64,000 nucleotides of DNA from Alitta virens. Its lineage: Eukaryota > Annelida > Polychaeta > Phyllodocida > Nereididae. The DNA is taken from contig OW028579.1 of NCBI GenBank assembly GCA_932294295.1, positions 4,249,370 through 4,313,369 of the forward strand, in the 5' to 3' direction. The position numbers and the translations under genes were made by a program. Shown piece after piece: positions 26,201-38,528 of this stretch (within the stretch, counting starts at the first letter, position 1; each line of letters starts with the position of its first letter). Below the pieces are notes generated by a model. It was not told the origin of the DNA, searched no databases, and saw only the letters and a program-made list of their open reading frames with translations.

Positions 26201-29200
26201 CTCCTAAAAGGAATGATAAATTAGAAATGATAAAGCAATAAGGTTTTACTTTAATTGACCCACAAAAACATTTTCAAAAATAATTTGTCATAACATATCA
26301 CAAAAGCCCACATTAATGAGTGCACAGAAATTTCAATAAATAGACAAATTGAGAAGATATACGAGTTTAGTCAGGTCTTTGGCACACCATGCATATCCTC
26401 CGTTAGGATTAATTAATTACTGCAAATATACATGTATAATTAATAATATGCTCCTTCACATACATAAAGAATTAAACTGCCGTGTTTGGGAGCACTAAAT
26501 AATTTAATTGTGACTGAAATTGATAATTCTAGTGACCAAGGTAGAAATAAACTCATCCACATGTTTAACACAAAAATTTCTAACAGCATTAATACAGGAA
26601 CTAATTGCTGTTATTGAATTACTATTATTATCAAAATTGCGAAAAATAAAAATGTATTTCCAAATTTTTGCACGATAGTGCATAATTTATATATCTATAA
26701 TTGAATTTGATGTCCCCTTCTCGTTAATTTCTCACCAATAAGAAATATATTCAAAACAGACTCGATATACAAGCCGCAGGCTTTTAATGCGGAATGTCCG
26801 GTATTTTACCCAGGCTATCGGACACTATGCCTCTTTTGTTAACAAATGAGGAAGCTACGTTACATCGTCTTTTAACTTACCTGATAATCTTAGTCCTAGG
26901 CTTGGCTTTTTCCACCGGATTCTTGTCCAGGGCATCAGACAGTCCACTCAGGGCAACTCGGCGGAACGTACCACCTTTTACCTCTTTGACGTAATTCATG
27001 AACTGACGCACGTCACAATAAAGATCCTAGGAGAGAGAATGCAGAAATGTCAGGACACTGGCAACACTGGCAACATTATTTGCCAATTAAGTACAAATAT
27101 AGTTTCTTCATGTCAAGAATATGTGGAACTGAAATAACAGCGGTCTTCGTGGATTAATCAAAAGTTTCAGAAATTTTGTATATCAAGCAATCACTAACTC
27201 ATCTTATTATTCTTAAAGTTTATTTGACTTTTTTCCCAGATTATGTTAGCAATGGTCATTGCTATGTTCTGCAGGATTTTTTTTAAGCACTATTATTCTT
27301 TTTTTGCCCTTTAGACTCCAGACTTAATGAACTCCTCCAAAACTGACGGCTTTTCAAAACCTTAGGAAGGTAATGTATTTTCAAATTGCAATTAAAACAA
27401 AGATTACAATACCAATGAGTCATAAATATCAATTCATACATAAATTACCCATAATGCTCCCTTAATCCTACATAAATATTATAGTACTTACAAGGTTTTC
27501 ATGTCCCTGCATCTCCTTACGAGATTGCACAAAGCGTGTCACAAGTGGCTTCAACAACTGGAACACAATCTGTTGTTGTACTTGGTCCCCTCCGCCAACA
27601 GGTTCACCAAAATTGTTCACGTATCCTGTTTTGCCGCCTTCTTTCTTTGTTGCTGAAACAAAGCCATATGATGGGGAGATAAGTAACTTGCTTTCTTTGC
27701 ATCTCATCTTGGCTTTTAATGATCAATCTATCCATTAGCCATAAATGATAAAAAATCATACAAAAATAAAACTTACAGAGGATGTATATATTTCATTTAA
27801 ATGTTTTACTGCGTTTGGCAGACAATAAGGTGTACACAGTATTGTCTTAAATACAATGATCGCACCACGAAACCATGTGAAAAATTTAAAATGTCCCCCG
27901 TTTGTCTACTGGTCTTCCATATCTATAGATGTGTCACCAATCAAACTCCACTCAAAAAACTGGTACAGTGGTGGTTTTTTACCAGTACAAAAGCTGATAT
28001 TCAAACTAATCTCACTAACATAATTACATATACATAGGACTGGACATTTATTTTTTTAATAGTAATATATTTGCTATAATTCAGTCTTCTGTACATTCTG
28101 TAGTCATAACCTATGTGGTATTGTAGTGATAGATGAATATTTTTGTCTCTTTTTGTTTTTTGTTTTGACGCATGTATCAATTCGTGATATTGAGGTTGTC
28201 AATAAAATTATACATATATATAAATACCTTGCGGTGACATAGGATTGGCGCAAGGGTCCACACAGAATCCCAGAAGACTATGTAGAAAGTCCATAATATC
28301 TTGAAGAGGTTGTTTAATCAAAGACGTCTTCAAATATTTCCTGAACAGCGGAGTGTTGATCTTATGCAGACGAGACAAGCAGGTCAGACCTTGATTGCGC
28401 AGGTGATCCCCTATGTTGCCACGGAAACCGTCTCCGCATCCATGAGGGCAGCCAATGATGCGGAATAATCTGAAATTAACATAATGGTTGTAAATGTTGG
28501 TCCGCGAGAAATAATTCGCTAAAAACCACAAAATTTTTAGACCACATAAATATTATCATTATTAAATCATTGTTATTAATTGTAAATATTGTTTAATAAT
28601 ATTATACGTATTGTATTTTCAATACAACAACTTTCTTGCTGCATTTCTTGGGATAAACTATTATCTCATCTCATCTGCCCATGTCTCATCTCCCCTTATC
28701 TCATCTTATCTTAATAATAAATAAAGGCCAATTCAGTTACTCATAAAGGTGGACTTGAGCTAAGCTTTCCTACCTTATAACAGTGTCCATCGCTGTAGCG
28801 TGGTTCGTTCGTTTTTCTAAATCGACCGACTCCTTCGACACTGCGTCCTTTGAGTTTTTCTTCTTTTTATCTTCCTCGTCTTCTTTCTTCTTTCCATCAC
28901 TCGATTTTTCTTTTTTGTCATTTTGAGTCTAAAACATAAGGAAATTTGCACGTACAACATTGTTTAAACTATATTAAAATGATGAATAATATCGCACAGA
29001 TTTGGTCACAACGTTTTGAATTTTAGGTAGCATAATAAGACAGGCCAATTATTCTAAGTTTTAACTCATTCAATGTTCAATGTACAATAATCATGCAAGC
29101 TGCCATTCCAAAATGATGAGAAAGGTTTAGCATCAACATACAGCAGCCATTGCAGCTCAGCTGATTATTTATTTGTTGATGTTTATTTCATGTCAAGACT

Positions 29201-32200
29201 ACATTAACTAGATTAACTATGACATTAAAAAATAAAAACTTTTAACATTTTCAAATCCATTTACCAAATTTTCTACTACCAATAAACAATATTAGATATA
29301 TATACAAGAATTAAGCCTGCTTATTGCACACTACAGTGAATTTATTTAAACTTATCAGTACTTGACACCTCCGACCAAAAAATAATAATAGGAAGTACCT
29401 TCTTTTTCTGCGGAGCTTCCTCGATGATTCCAATATCAAGCAAACAATTCATGATATTCAACAGAACTCCGCACATTCTAGCACTGCACTCTCTATTAGC
29501 TATGAAGTATGCAGCCTGGAATTGAATCAATAGATACGTTTGAGTATTTTTAGCGATAAAAATATACGCTAATCGTTCTATCACAGCAATCAAGTGGTTA
29601 TGATTTAAAGTACACCATTGTAAAATGTATTATATAAATTCCAGGTCAAGATTAGCATGCTTTCAATTTTTAAATTGTATCATACCAGCCATTTTCCCGC
29701 CGGCAAAGGCAGCAGTGGAGCTGACACAGTGACAGAGAGTGCCCCTTGACTCGTGAAGATGCATACCAGCAAGGATCTTTATGACTTACCTTCAATATGA
29801 CAAGATAATTCATCTCTCCGGAATCGCTGATGTAAAATACAGATCCAGGGACCTCCTCAAACTCCTCTGGGCGACTGTAACTGATATTCGAGTCAGTGAG
29901 ACTTCGCTGAAGGGTCAAAGGTCGGTGAGAGCAATCTGACCTTTCTGATCTGTCAGACATTAAACTCTCTCTTTTGCTGAGCCATGATGGGCTGGGAGTT
30001 GGACTTGGGCTAAAAAATCAAAGGAGTATATTGATAACAACAATGCAATATTTTTGATACATAAAGTATGGCCACACTATATTGCATGTCTATGGCCTGG
30101 ATATTGCACCAAGAGTTCAAGACATCACAACTCCTTGCAGCTGTACAGCATATTATTTCCTGTCATCCAGTTGGCCAGTGAACTTCAGTCTGGAGAATTC
30201 TGATATCATTAGTGTTCATGGGCTACAAAATAAAAGTGGGTTGCCGTTACTGCTGCTTGTTCAATCAAACTGACTACAGTCCAAGCAACCCACCACAACT
30301 GACCAGGTAACAATTTCAAGTGTGGGGTCAAAGAAAGCAGTGAATTAGTAGGTGGGGAGGGAACAACTAAATTAAAATGGTCATTCTTACTGTAAAACCT
30401 CCTAACCCACATTTAAATTTTCAGACCCTCCCTGGAATCAACAATTATTTGGGCAAACAACAAACTTAGGGATTGGCCAGAGCTTCTTATTATAACAGCA
30501 AACACCACATGGACACCTCAATACATCTCGTGTGTGAAATGTAGTCAGTTTGGTTGAATGCTCTGTGATAGTTATTGCCCCACAGGAGGCTGATTCAGGA
30601 TTTATCACGATTATTTTACAAGAAACAGAAATTATTTAAGGGCACCTCAACATACCATAGAACAGTACAGTAAAAGTTATCTTGGTAAAGCTCCCCATCT
30701 ATGGTTACATCTGAGTGAGTCATTGAAAGAAAGAAATAGTTTAAAAGCATTTATAAAGGCATTCACTAAACACAAAATAAAGTCTTATTAAATTATATCA
30801 TGTCTGACAGCAAACTGTATACACCAAATGTATGCATGACTCATTATAAATGTCTTGTAAATCAGGCTGATGTTCATAATCTGAATTGATTAATATCACT
30901 AACTTATACCTTACTACTCATTATTTTTGTATATCTAATTATTTATGTAACGTTTCATGCTAGTATTATCATCGGTATTTATTTTTATTTCATTTATTTA
31001 TTTAAATTTTTTGTAAGAGGGGACAACTTAGAATAGTTGTAAACTCTGTTGTCTCCTGTTGTGATATATGATGTTTCCTGTTGCAGTGTTTTGATTTCTA
31101 TGAAAACTTCTATCATGACAAAATACTAAAATCCTATCACACGAGCGCATGAGCGCTCAAGTGTCATAAGCCTGAATCAGCCTCCCAAGGGCAATAACTC
31201 ACTACAAAATACAATGAGAGTAGAAAACTTAAAACAAATTTAAACAGAAACTTGATCCCTCTTAGAATTGATTGATTTTTAACAGAATAGGTATTGCCTG
31301 CAATAAGTGTTTCAGAAGCAATAGTACTCCACTGTACATAGATCGTATTTTTCACAATTATATTATTATTAGATGGTCAGGTATGTAGATACAAATATTT
31401 TTTCAAAATCATAGAAACAAAATTCTAACTATAATTATCAAATATTTGCTGTTATGGAAAGTTGAACTGATGTAAAACCTGCCCATTTGATGTCAATTTG
31501 AATAATGAATTAATAGTCATTTAAATACAATGAACTAGTTTTTCCAAATTTAGTGACTAAATAATGAGGTGGTTTTAATAGTGAGGGGGTCTTCATGGGG
31601 TAGTCTTAATAGTGATGTGGTTTTAACAGATATTTTTAATAATGAAGTGGTTTTATAAATGAGGTGGTCTTAATCGTGAGGTGAGCTTAATCATGAGCTG
31701 GTCCTTATGATGAGTTGTCTTTATTGTGACATTGTCTTATATTGCGGTATTCATATGTTTTGATACTGAACAAGCTGAAGTGGTTTTATTAATGAGGTGT
31801 CTCACTAGTGAAGTAGTCTAAATATGTGGTCTTAATTGTGAGGTGGTCTTATATTGAGGTGGTCTTAATTGTGAAGTGGTCTTGTATTGAGGCGTTCTTA
31901 TGGTAGTGATGTGGTTTCGATAATGAAGTGGTCCCAATACTGAGGTGTCTCACTAGTGAGTTGGTCTAAATAGTGAGGTGGTCTTAATTGCTAAGTGGTC
32001 TTATAGTAGTGATGTTGTTTAATAATAAAGCAGTTTTAAATAGTTTTAAATGTTGCCGTTTGTTTTCAATAACATAACTGTTTCTAATAAGATTGTTTAT
32101 TGTTTGCCTTAGTTGTCGCAAATCCTTCAGTGTTTGACATAGTTATCACTCCCTGGTGATCACTGAAGCGGAAAACATTATCAGCCCGCTTGAGCTGATA

Positions 32201-35200
32201 ACTGATTTTGTCACCAGCAAATACTGCCTTCTGATTGGCTGAGTAGGGTCTCGAATGGTATTAGTAACCTTGTCACAGAGCTCACGGCAGAAACCCGAAC
32301 CACACAGCGAGTTAATACTGGCACACTGGTAATTAGTGACTACTAAAAGTGGGTGCCTGTGGGCCGTACAAGTTTTTAGCCTGAAATGTGGTAGGTATAT
32401 CATTGGGTATTGATTTTGGCTCAATCAGTAAGTCATAAACAAAAAGTACATACACCAATCATTGCAACGGCAATCCATTAAGAATATCTCAGGGAAAACA
32501 CTAATTAGCAACCAAGCTTAAGGGGTCCTTAATAGAAAAAAAAACAGATATTTCAAACATCAATCATTATCCATGACTCTCTGGGTAACAGAATCCTATA
32601 CATACCTATCTTCCGTGATGGTGATAATAGGTTTCTGTATATCAGGTCTCAGGTTGATAAACTTTCCGAAATTTTCTTTGCTTAACAAAGGTCTTCGCCC
32701 GCCATCTTCCTCCTCCTCTTCTTCTTCAAAATGACCTTTTCCTCCTCTTCTCATGTGAGGCAAACTCTTGCGCCTATGTGACCTGAAAGGCATTAAATGT
32801 TCCCAACTATCTCCAAATCTTTGTGCACTTCACAATCTTTTTTTTCAGCGGGATTCTTTGGAAGATATATCACTAATACATTTCAAATTGAGCATCTCAC
32901 CAGAACATGCTCCGGGATGCTGGATTGAAGCTGAACAGCAGTTGTTATGATCGAGTAACTCATTTTAAAACTAAAGAATCCACCAACATGAGCTCCTTAA
33001 TCTGATCTTTGAATTTTCTCCTAATCTAGTGCTTTTAATGACATAAATACAATATTGCCAATTTGCCAGGGATTGGGTAACTGAACTCCGATTAGGTACC
33101 TGCAGTTACACCTGTAACTTTGCCCCAATGAAAGAGTTTTTCAGTGAGTATGCATCCCAATTAAGAATGCCAATATATTTGCTATTAAAAACTTATCACA
33201 GCATTAACAGTACAAATGAACATCGCCTTAAGCTAATTCATAAAAATTGAGCTAATTAATAAAAAATTTGCTACAAAACGAAAAACAAAGCGCCTGTTGA
33301 TCAGAGATCATAAAATTGCTAAACATTTTTGTGTAATTAATTAGGATCGAGAGGAGTCATATCAATGGGATACCGAATAGATGGTAAAATTACAATTTCT
33401 CCTAACCTCAGAGCATCAGAAGAACTGTCTCCACTCCCTAGTTCATCTTCTACAGCTCCATCCTCGTCATTTTCTCTTAATTTAGCAAGTGCGGAGTTTG
33501 GTCTCGGAGGCGGCTGGTCACTTGTTAAGATTTCAGGAGATCCTCTACCAGATTCCGGTTTGCATGGGACAACTTCTAAATCAAACTGCTCACAACTTTC
33601 TCTTCTGCGCAATTTGTTTACCTGAAATTAATAGTAAAACTTAGAAGTGAGCTACGCAATATTGAGAGAATTTGCGACATAAATATCTTTGTAGGTATGG
33701 TAACATCTGATAGTGCGTTAAACTTTCTTAAATTATTGAATATTCAAGAAAACGTCAACGGCTGCATCCAGTGCAAATTACCATTTAGTTTTATTGCATC
33801 ATAATTTACAGAATTATAATATTTTTGGGTCTCTTTTTATGGTGATAATTTACAGAGCTCTGTGCAAATCATCGGATCTTAGTCAGAGAATAACAGGCTA
33901 CCAGTCCATAGATATTGTGGCATTGTTGCTGGTTATTTCATTCTCACCTTTCCTTCAAATATTTGCTTCATCCTTTTAAAAGATGGCTCCTTCCGTGGTT
34001 CGACAGGCGGCAAATTGTCTTGTTGCCTCAGATCAGGAGACACATTCCTCGGAGAAGGTGGCGTGTGGGGTGTAGGACTGACCGGCGGGGGTGTGGGGTT
34101 TGTGTCCGGTATTGGAAGTGATTTGCTTCTTTCTCGGGTATAATCCCGGCGCTGTCGCTCGTCGCAAATATCTAAGAGACGTTGATGGACGTATCTGTAA
34201 GAAATACATAAATGTTTTATTTTTTTTATTTGATGACTATCATTTAATACAATGTACATGTATAAGGAAACATTGGGACATTTCATATCATTTTGCAAGC
34301 CTCAGACTAAACCATCCTCTTCTGTTAATTTAATATGATCAAAAATTGAGTAAAGTGGGTATCATCCCGGTAAAACGTTCTTACACAGCTTCATTATTGC
34401 TTGTTAATTTCACTGATCAGAAAACATTCATGTAATGTAAACTTTCATCCATCTCCAAATACTTTTAAACCCATTCAACTACTTGTAATTCATTCACTTT
34501 GCCTACTTTAACGACCATATGGAGACTTTGCAGACAGCGTGTTTATTCATAGCGACCTTAACGGATTTTTATGCACATCAAACAGTCTAAAATTCCTTAC
34601 AAAAAAGCATGCCGCATGTATTGTTAAACAAAATATCACAACATGATAATGTATAATCAGATACCTCAAAGCCCAGTAGTATCCATCCTCTTGCCATTGC
34701 CGAGAAAACAAATTCCGCAGGACAGCGACATCGAAGTAGCTTGCTGAGAGGACATCACCACAGGAAGGTGGCAATGGCGGGGTGGTCCCATCTACGTCCG
34801 TCTCCAGTTTCTTCACAACCGAATCTTTGTCAAGAGAGAGTGATTTTCCTGGTAAAAAGAAATAAACCAGACACGGTTGGTATATAGTATCGTGAGTAGT
34901 AGTATTAGGCCGCAGGAGCGGCCCCGTAGGGGCCGCCCGTAGGGCTTTTATGACTAGAGATTGGCCAAAAACAAAATCTACTGTCATGCTATTCTCAGAT
35001 GACCGGATCGGAACTATGTTGTCCTAGATATTCTGCGCGGCCATGATGCGCACAAAATAATAATGACCTACTTAGCTCAACTTACACAAAAATCGTTCTT
35101 TACTTAGGATTTTCCTGACAAACTTGAAGAAACTCACGTTAGAACTCCATTAATGACCATTTCTAGGTGATTCCAAGACTGGACAAGCAGTAGAACTATG

Positions 35201-38200
35201 GTTTTGAATGTTTCATGGGACTGGATGGGAGCCATGTCCATTGCCATGAGGCTTGTCAACTAAATGAACGTTCGACCAATCAGAGTAGAGCTTATTTCTT
35301 TGCAAGGCCAGTTTGCAAGGCAACAAGCTCTAACAGACTCTGTGATTGGCTGTGGTGCTTAGGCCTTAGAAATTAATGCATAAGGCCTCATTGTTCATCA
35401 GTAAGACTACGCAAGCAACGAGCAGAAGGGAATGAAATAAAGCTTAATTGCAGAAGGAAATATGAACTAACAGTAATGCAAACAACACCAACCTGCAGTC
35501 CATTCATAAGATATCAATAAGGAAAGAGGAGGCTGTTATTTTCGGGAAAAGCCCTAAAATAGTACCAGGCTATAAATAGATGTGGGCGTGGCCTAATGCA
35601 AGCACGTACTTTTGTTTACAAATGAATCTGTGTGTTGACAACTCGGTTTTGACAGCTTGCTGATAACCCGATTTTGATAGCTGATTAGTCAAATAGGTGC
35701 AGTTCGATTTCTCCTGTGTCAGAAAATGTTACCAACAGAAACAGCTTAATCTAGTGGATAACCATAATGATTACATCAATGACTTCAATACAACATTCAA
35801 CACCAGTTGAATAAATCACTTCAGTGAAATTGACCGCGACAGTGATGCTAATGAAACATCATGGGTTTTAAACATACAACAGAATATCAATGATGAATAT
35901 GTATTTTCTGGATTTTGTTTAGACACTGAAATTTAATGTCACTAATTTTCATGCTATTTCCAATAAATGGCATGTGGTATGACAGTCGCTAACCATGTAG
36001 ACCAAAATTGCTACTTATAATTTTAGGTATTTTCTGAAAACTGTTTGGTACAATAAATTTAAATACGTCTGAATTTCAGTCTTATACACTTTTCTGGTGT
36101 GACATGACAGTCGCTATCCAAACTAGTACCACAAATTAATTAATCAACCTTGCAAACATTATTTATTTATGTGTACTATATAAGATAATATATGATAAAC
36201 CTGAATATATTATCTTTAAAGGGGAACTAACCCCTTGAGCACTTTACCTCTCAGATGTTAGCTTGGGTCCATAGAAACACATCCACGCTATTCAAAACTT
36301 GCATATGTGCCCTGGTAAAGCAATATCCTGCATTTATTGCTCCGTTTTGTGAACCACGGAGGCCGCCATTTTTGATTTTCCCGGTGTTTTGCACTGACCG
36401 GAAATACGTCACTGTTGTACTATAAATCTCAGCCAAGTATTCTGGAGGCTCAGCATTGCAATTCTAGTGAGAACAACTGTCAACAACAGTTTTAGATACA
36501 GTTAATTGCATTTTCAGAGCAGTTCTTACTGAGTGTCAAGTAATTGCCATTGAACTATTTGAGACAATGCAATTAGAGAGAGAGAGAGTTTATTAGATCA
36601 AATTAAATAAAACAAACAAAAGCAGCAAGGCAAAACAATAAGCAGTAAATAAATAAAATAAAATAAAAAAAGTCTAAATACATCTTATAATCCAATTACC
36701 TTTGATCAGGAGACATCCACTAAGTTCTTATCTACAAAACACTGACGTGGATGACCCCCTCAAACTCATATTTAAAAAAAATATATATATTATCAAATTG
36801 AAAATTAGTTTTTGATATTAAAATTTATTTTAAACTGGTAGGCCTACATTACATGTATCTAGCAACGCAAACCAACATACAATTGAAATAAGCACAATTT
36901 GGTAATTAATATATATTAATCTTGGTAAAGGAGATGATGCCCTTAAAACATCCCCACTAACACTATATATACTCTAAATATAGATACTATGAAATATATT
37001 TATACAATAAATAATACTGCACACTGCCCCTAAGTATTATGTAACATATTTTATTTACAAAGCAAATAAGTTTAGAAACAAAATCTTATTTGCCCATGCC
37101 TATACACCTAAATTCTTAGATTCAAATTGCTCATTGCAATTAATGCAATAATTATGCTGTATTCCCAAAAGAATTGTAATTAACACCCTTTATGTTGTTG
37201 TGCTATATGTTCTTGTTATAATTGCAATGAACAATGTAATGACTTTTAATCAACAGGATTATGAATTGATTCATATGGCTGAATGCATATATGGCCTAGC
37301 AGTGTACATAAGTGACGTCACTGTCTTGCGTGCTGTGTGCAATAATGGCGGCCCCCAGCATGTCGGCGATTGGTGCAAATTACACTTTTAATTGGCTTGA
37401 AATCATATCAAACTAGAGTTTAAGACATTTCCTTTCGCTGCAATATATTATTTAACATCTAATTGAACTTTTGAAATTAACATACAAACTTCCATTAGTT
37501 CCCCTTTAATATAAATATATTGTCTTTAGGTATATTTAATATCTATCTATATAAATACACAATTCATTGCATCAACAATTCAATTTAATTTAATTTTGTT
37601 ATATAGAAGAACCCTTAAGTCAGGGGCAGATCCAAAATTGTTTGCAGTGTTCCCTCTAATTTCTTATGCACAGTGATGTATTAGGCCAAGAAGGGGAGGG
37701 GGGCTAAGAACCCCCTAGTTCAGTTACTGGACTAAGAACCCCCCTTAAACCGCCCCCCCCCCCCCACCTTTGAATCTGCTACAGCTCTTAAAAAGGGGGA
37801 AAAAATGTATGCCATGGTACATGTACATGACACAAGATTATCCATGCGGCCCCTCATGCACATTGCATTATCATATTAGTTGTAGTAAACATTTTATTTA
37901 GCTATTGTGAGTAGTAGTATTAGTTGTAGTAAACATTTTATTTAGCTATTGTGAGTAGTAGTATTAGTTGTAGTAAACATTTTATTTAGCTATTGTGAGT
38001 AGTAGTATTAGTTGTAGTAAACATTTTATTTAGCTATTGTGAGTAGTAGTATTAGTTGTAGTAAACATTTTATTTAGCTATTGTGAGTAGTAGTATTAGT
38101 TGTAGTAAACATTTTATTTAGCTATTGTGAGTAGTAGTAATATGATAATGCAATGTGCATGAGGGGCCGCATGGATAATCCTGTGTCATGTACATGTACC

Positions 38201-38492
38201 ATGGCATACATTTTTATACCCTTTTTTTTAAGAGCTGTAGCAGATTCAAAGGTAGGGGGGGGGGGGCGGTTTAAGGGGGGTTCTTAGTCCAGTAACTGAA
38301 CTAGGGGGTTCTTAGCCCCCCTCCCCTTCTTGGCCTAATACATCACTGTGCATAAGAAATTAGAGGGAACACTGCAAACAATTTTGGATCTGCCCCTGAA
38401 GGGTTCTTCTATACAACAAAATTAAATGAAATTGCATTGTTGATGCAATGAATTGTGTATCTATATAGATAGATATTAAATGTACCTAAATG

Positions 38493-38528
<36 letters not shown>

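Larger units (their letters stand above)
34908..37876 (+). mobile_element. element X, left copy (2,969 bp including later insertions)
   Basis: It begins ggccgcaggagcggccccgt and ends cacattgcattatcatat. It is the inverted counterpart of 38140-41538, base for base over long stretches (for example 35155-35180 with 41262-41287, and 36065-36110 with 38645-38690). TA flanks both ends at 34906-34907 and 37877-37878, exactly duplicating one TA of the 44-bp unit. Without the insertion at 36220-37506 it measures about 1.68 kb. No coding frame and no clear terminal inverted repeats were found, so the superfamily is unknown. In unc80 intron 6. Confidence 0.65.

Noticed and set aside
32146..32424. 92-residue minus-strand frame as an extra unc80 exon
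   Set aside because: No similarity to UNC80 and no splice sites of the needed phase.
34547..34987. 146-residue minus-strand frame as a gene
   Set aside because: It is unc80 exon 7 plus read-through into intron sequence and the end of element X.
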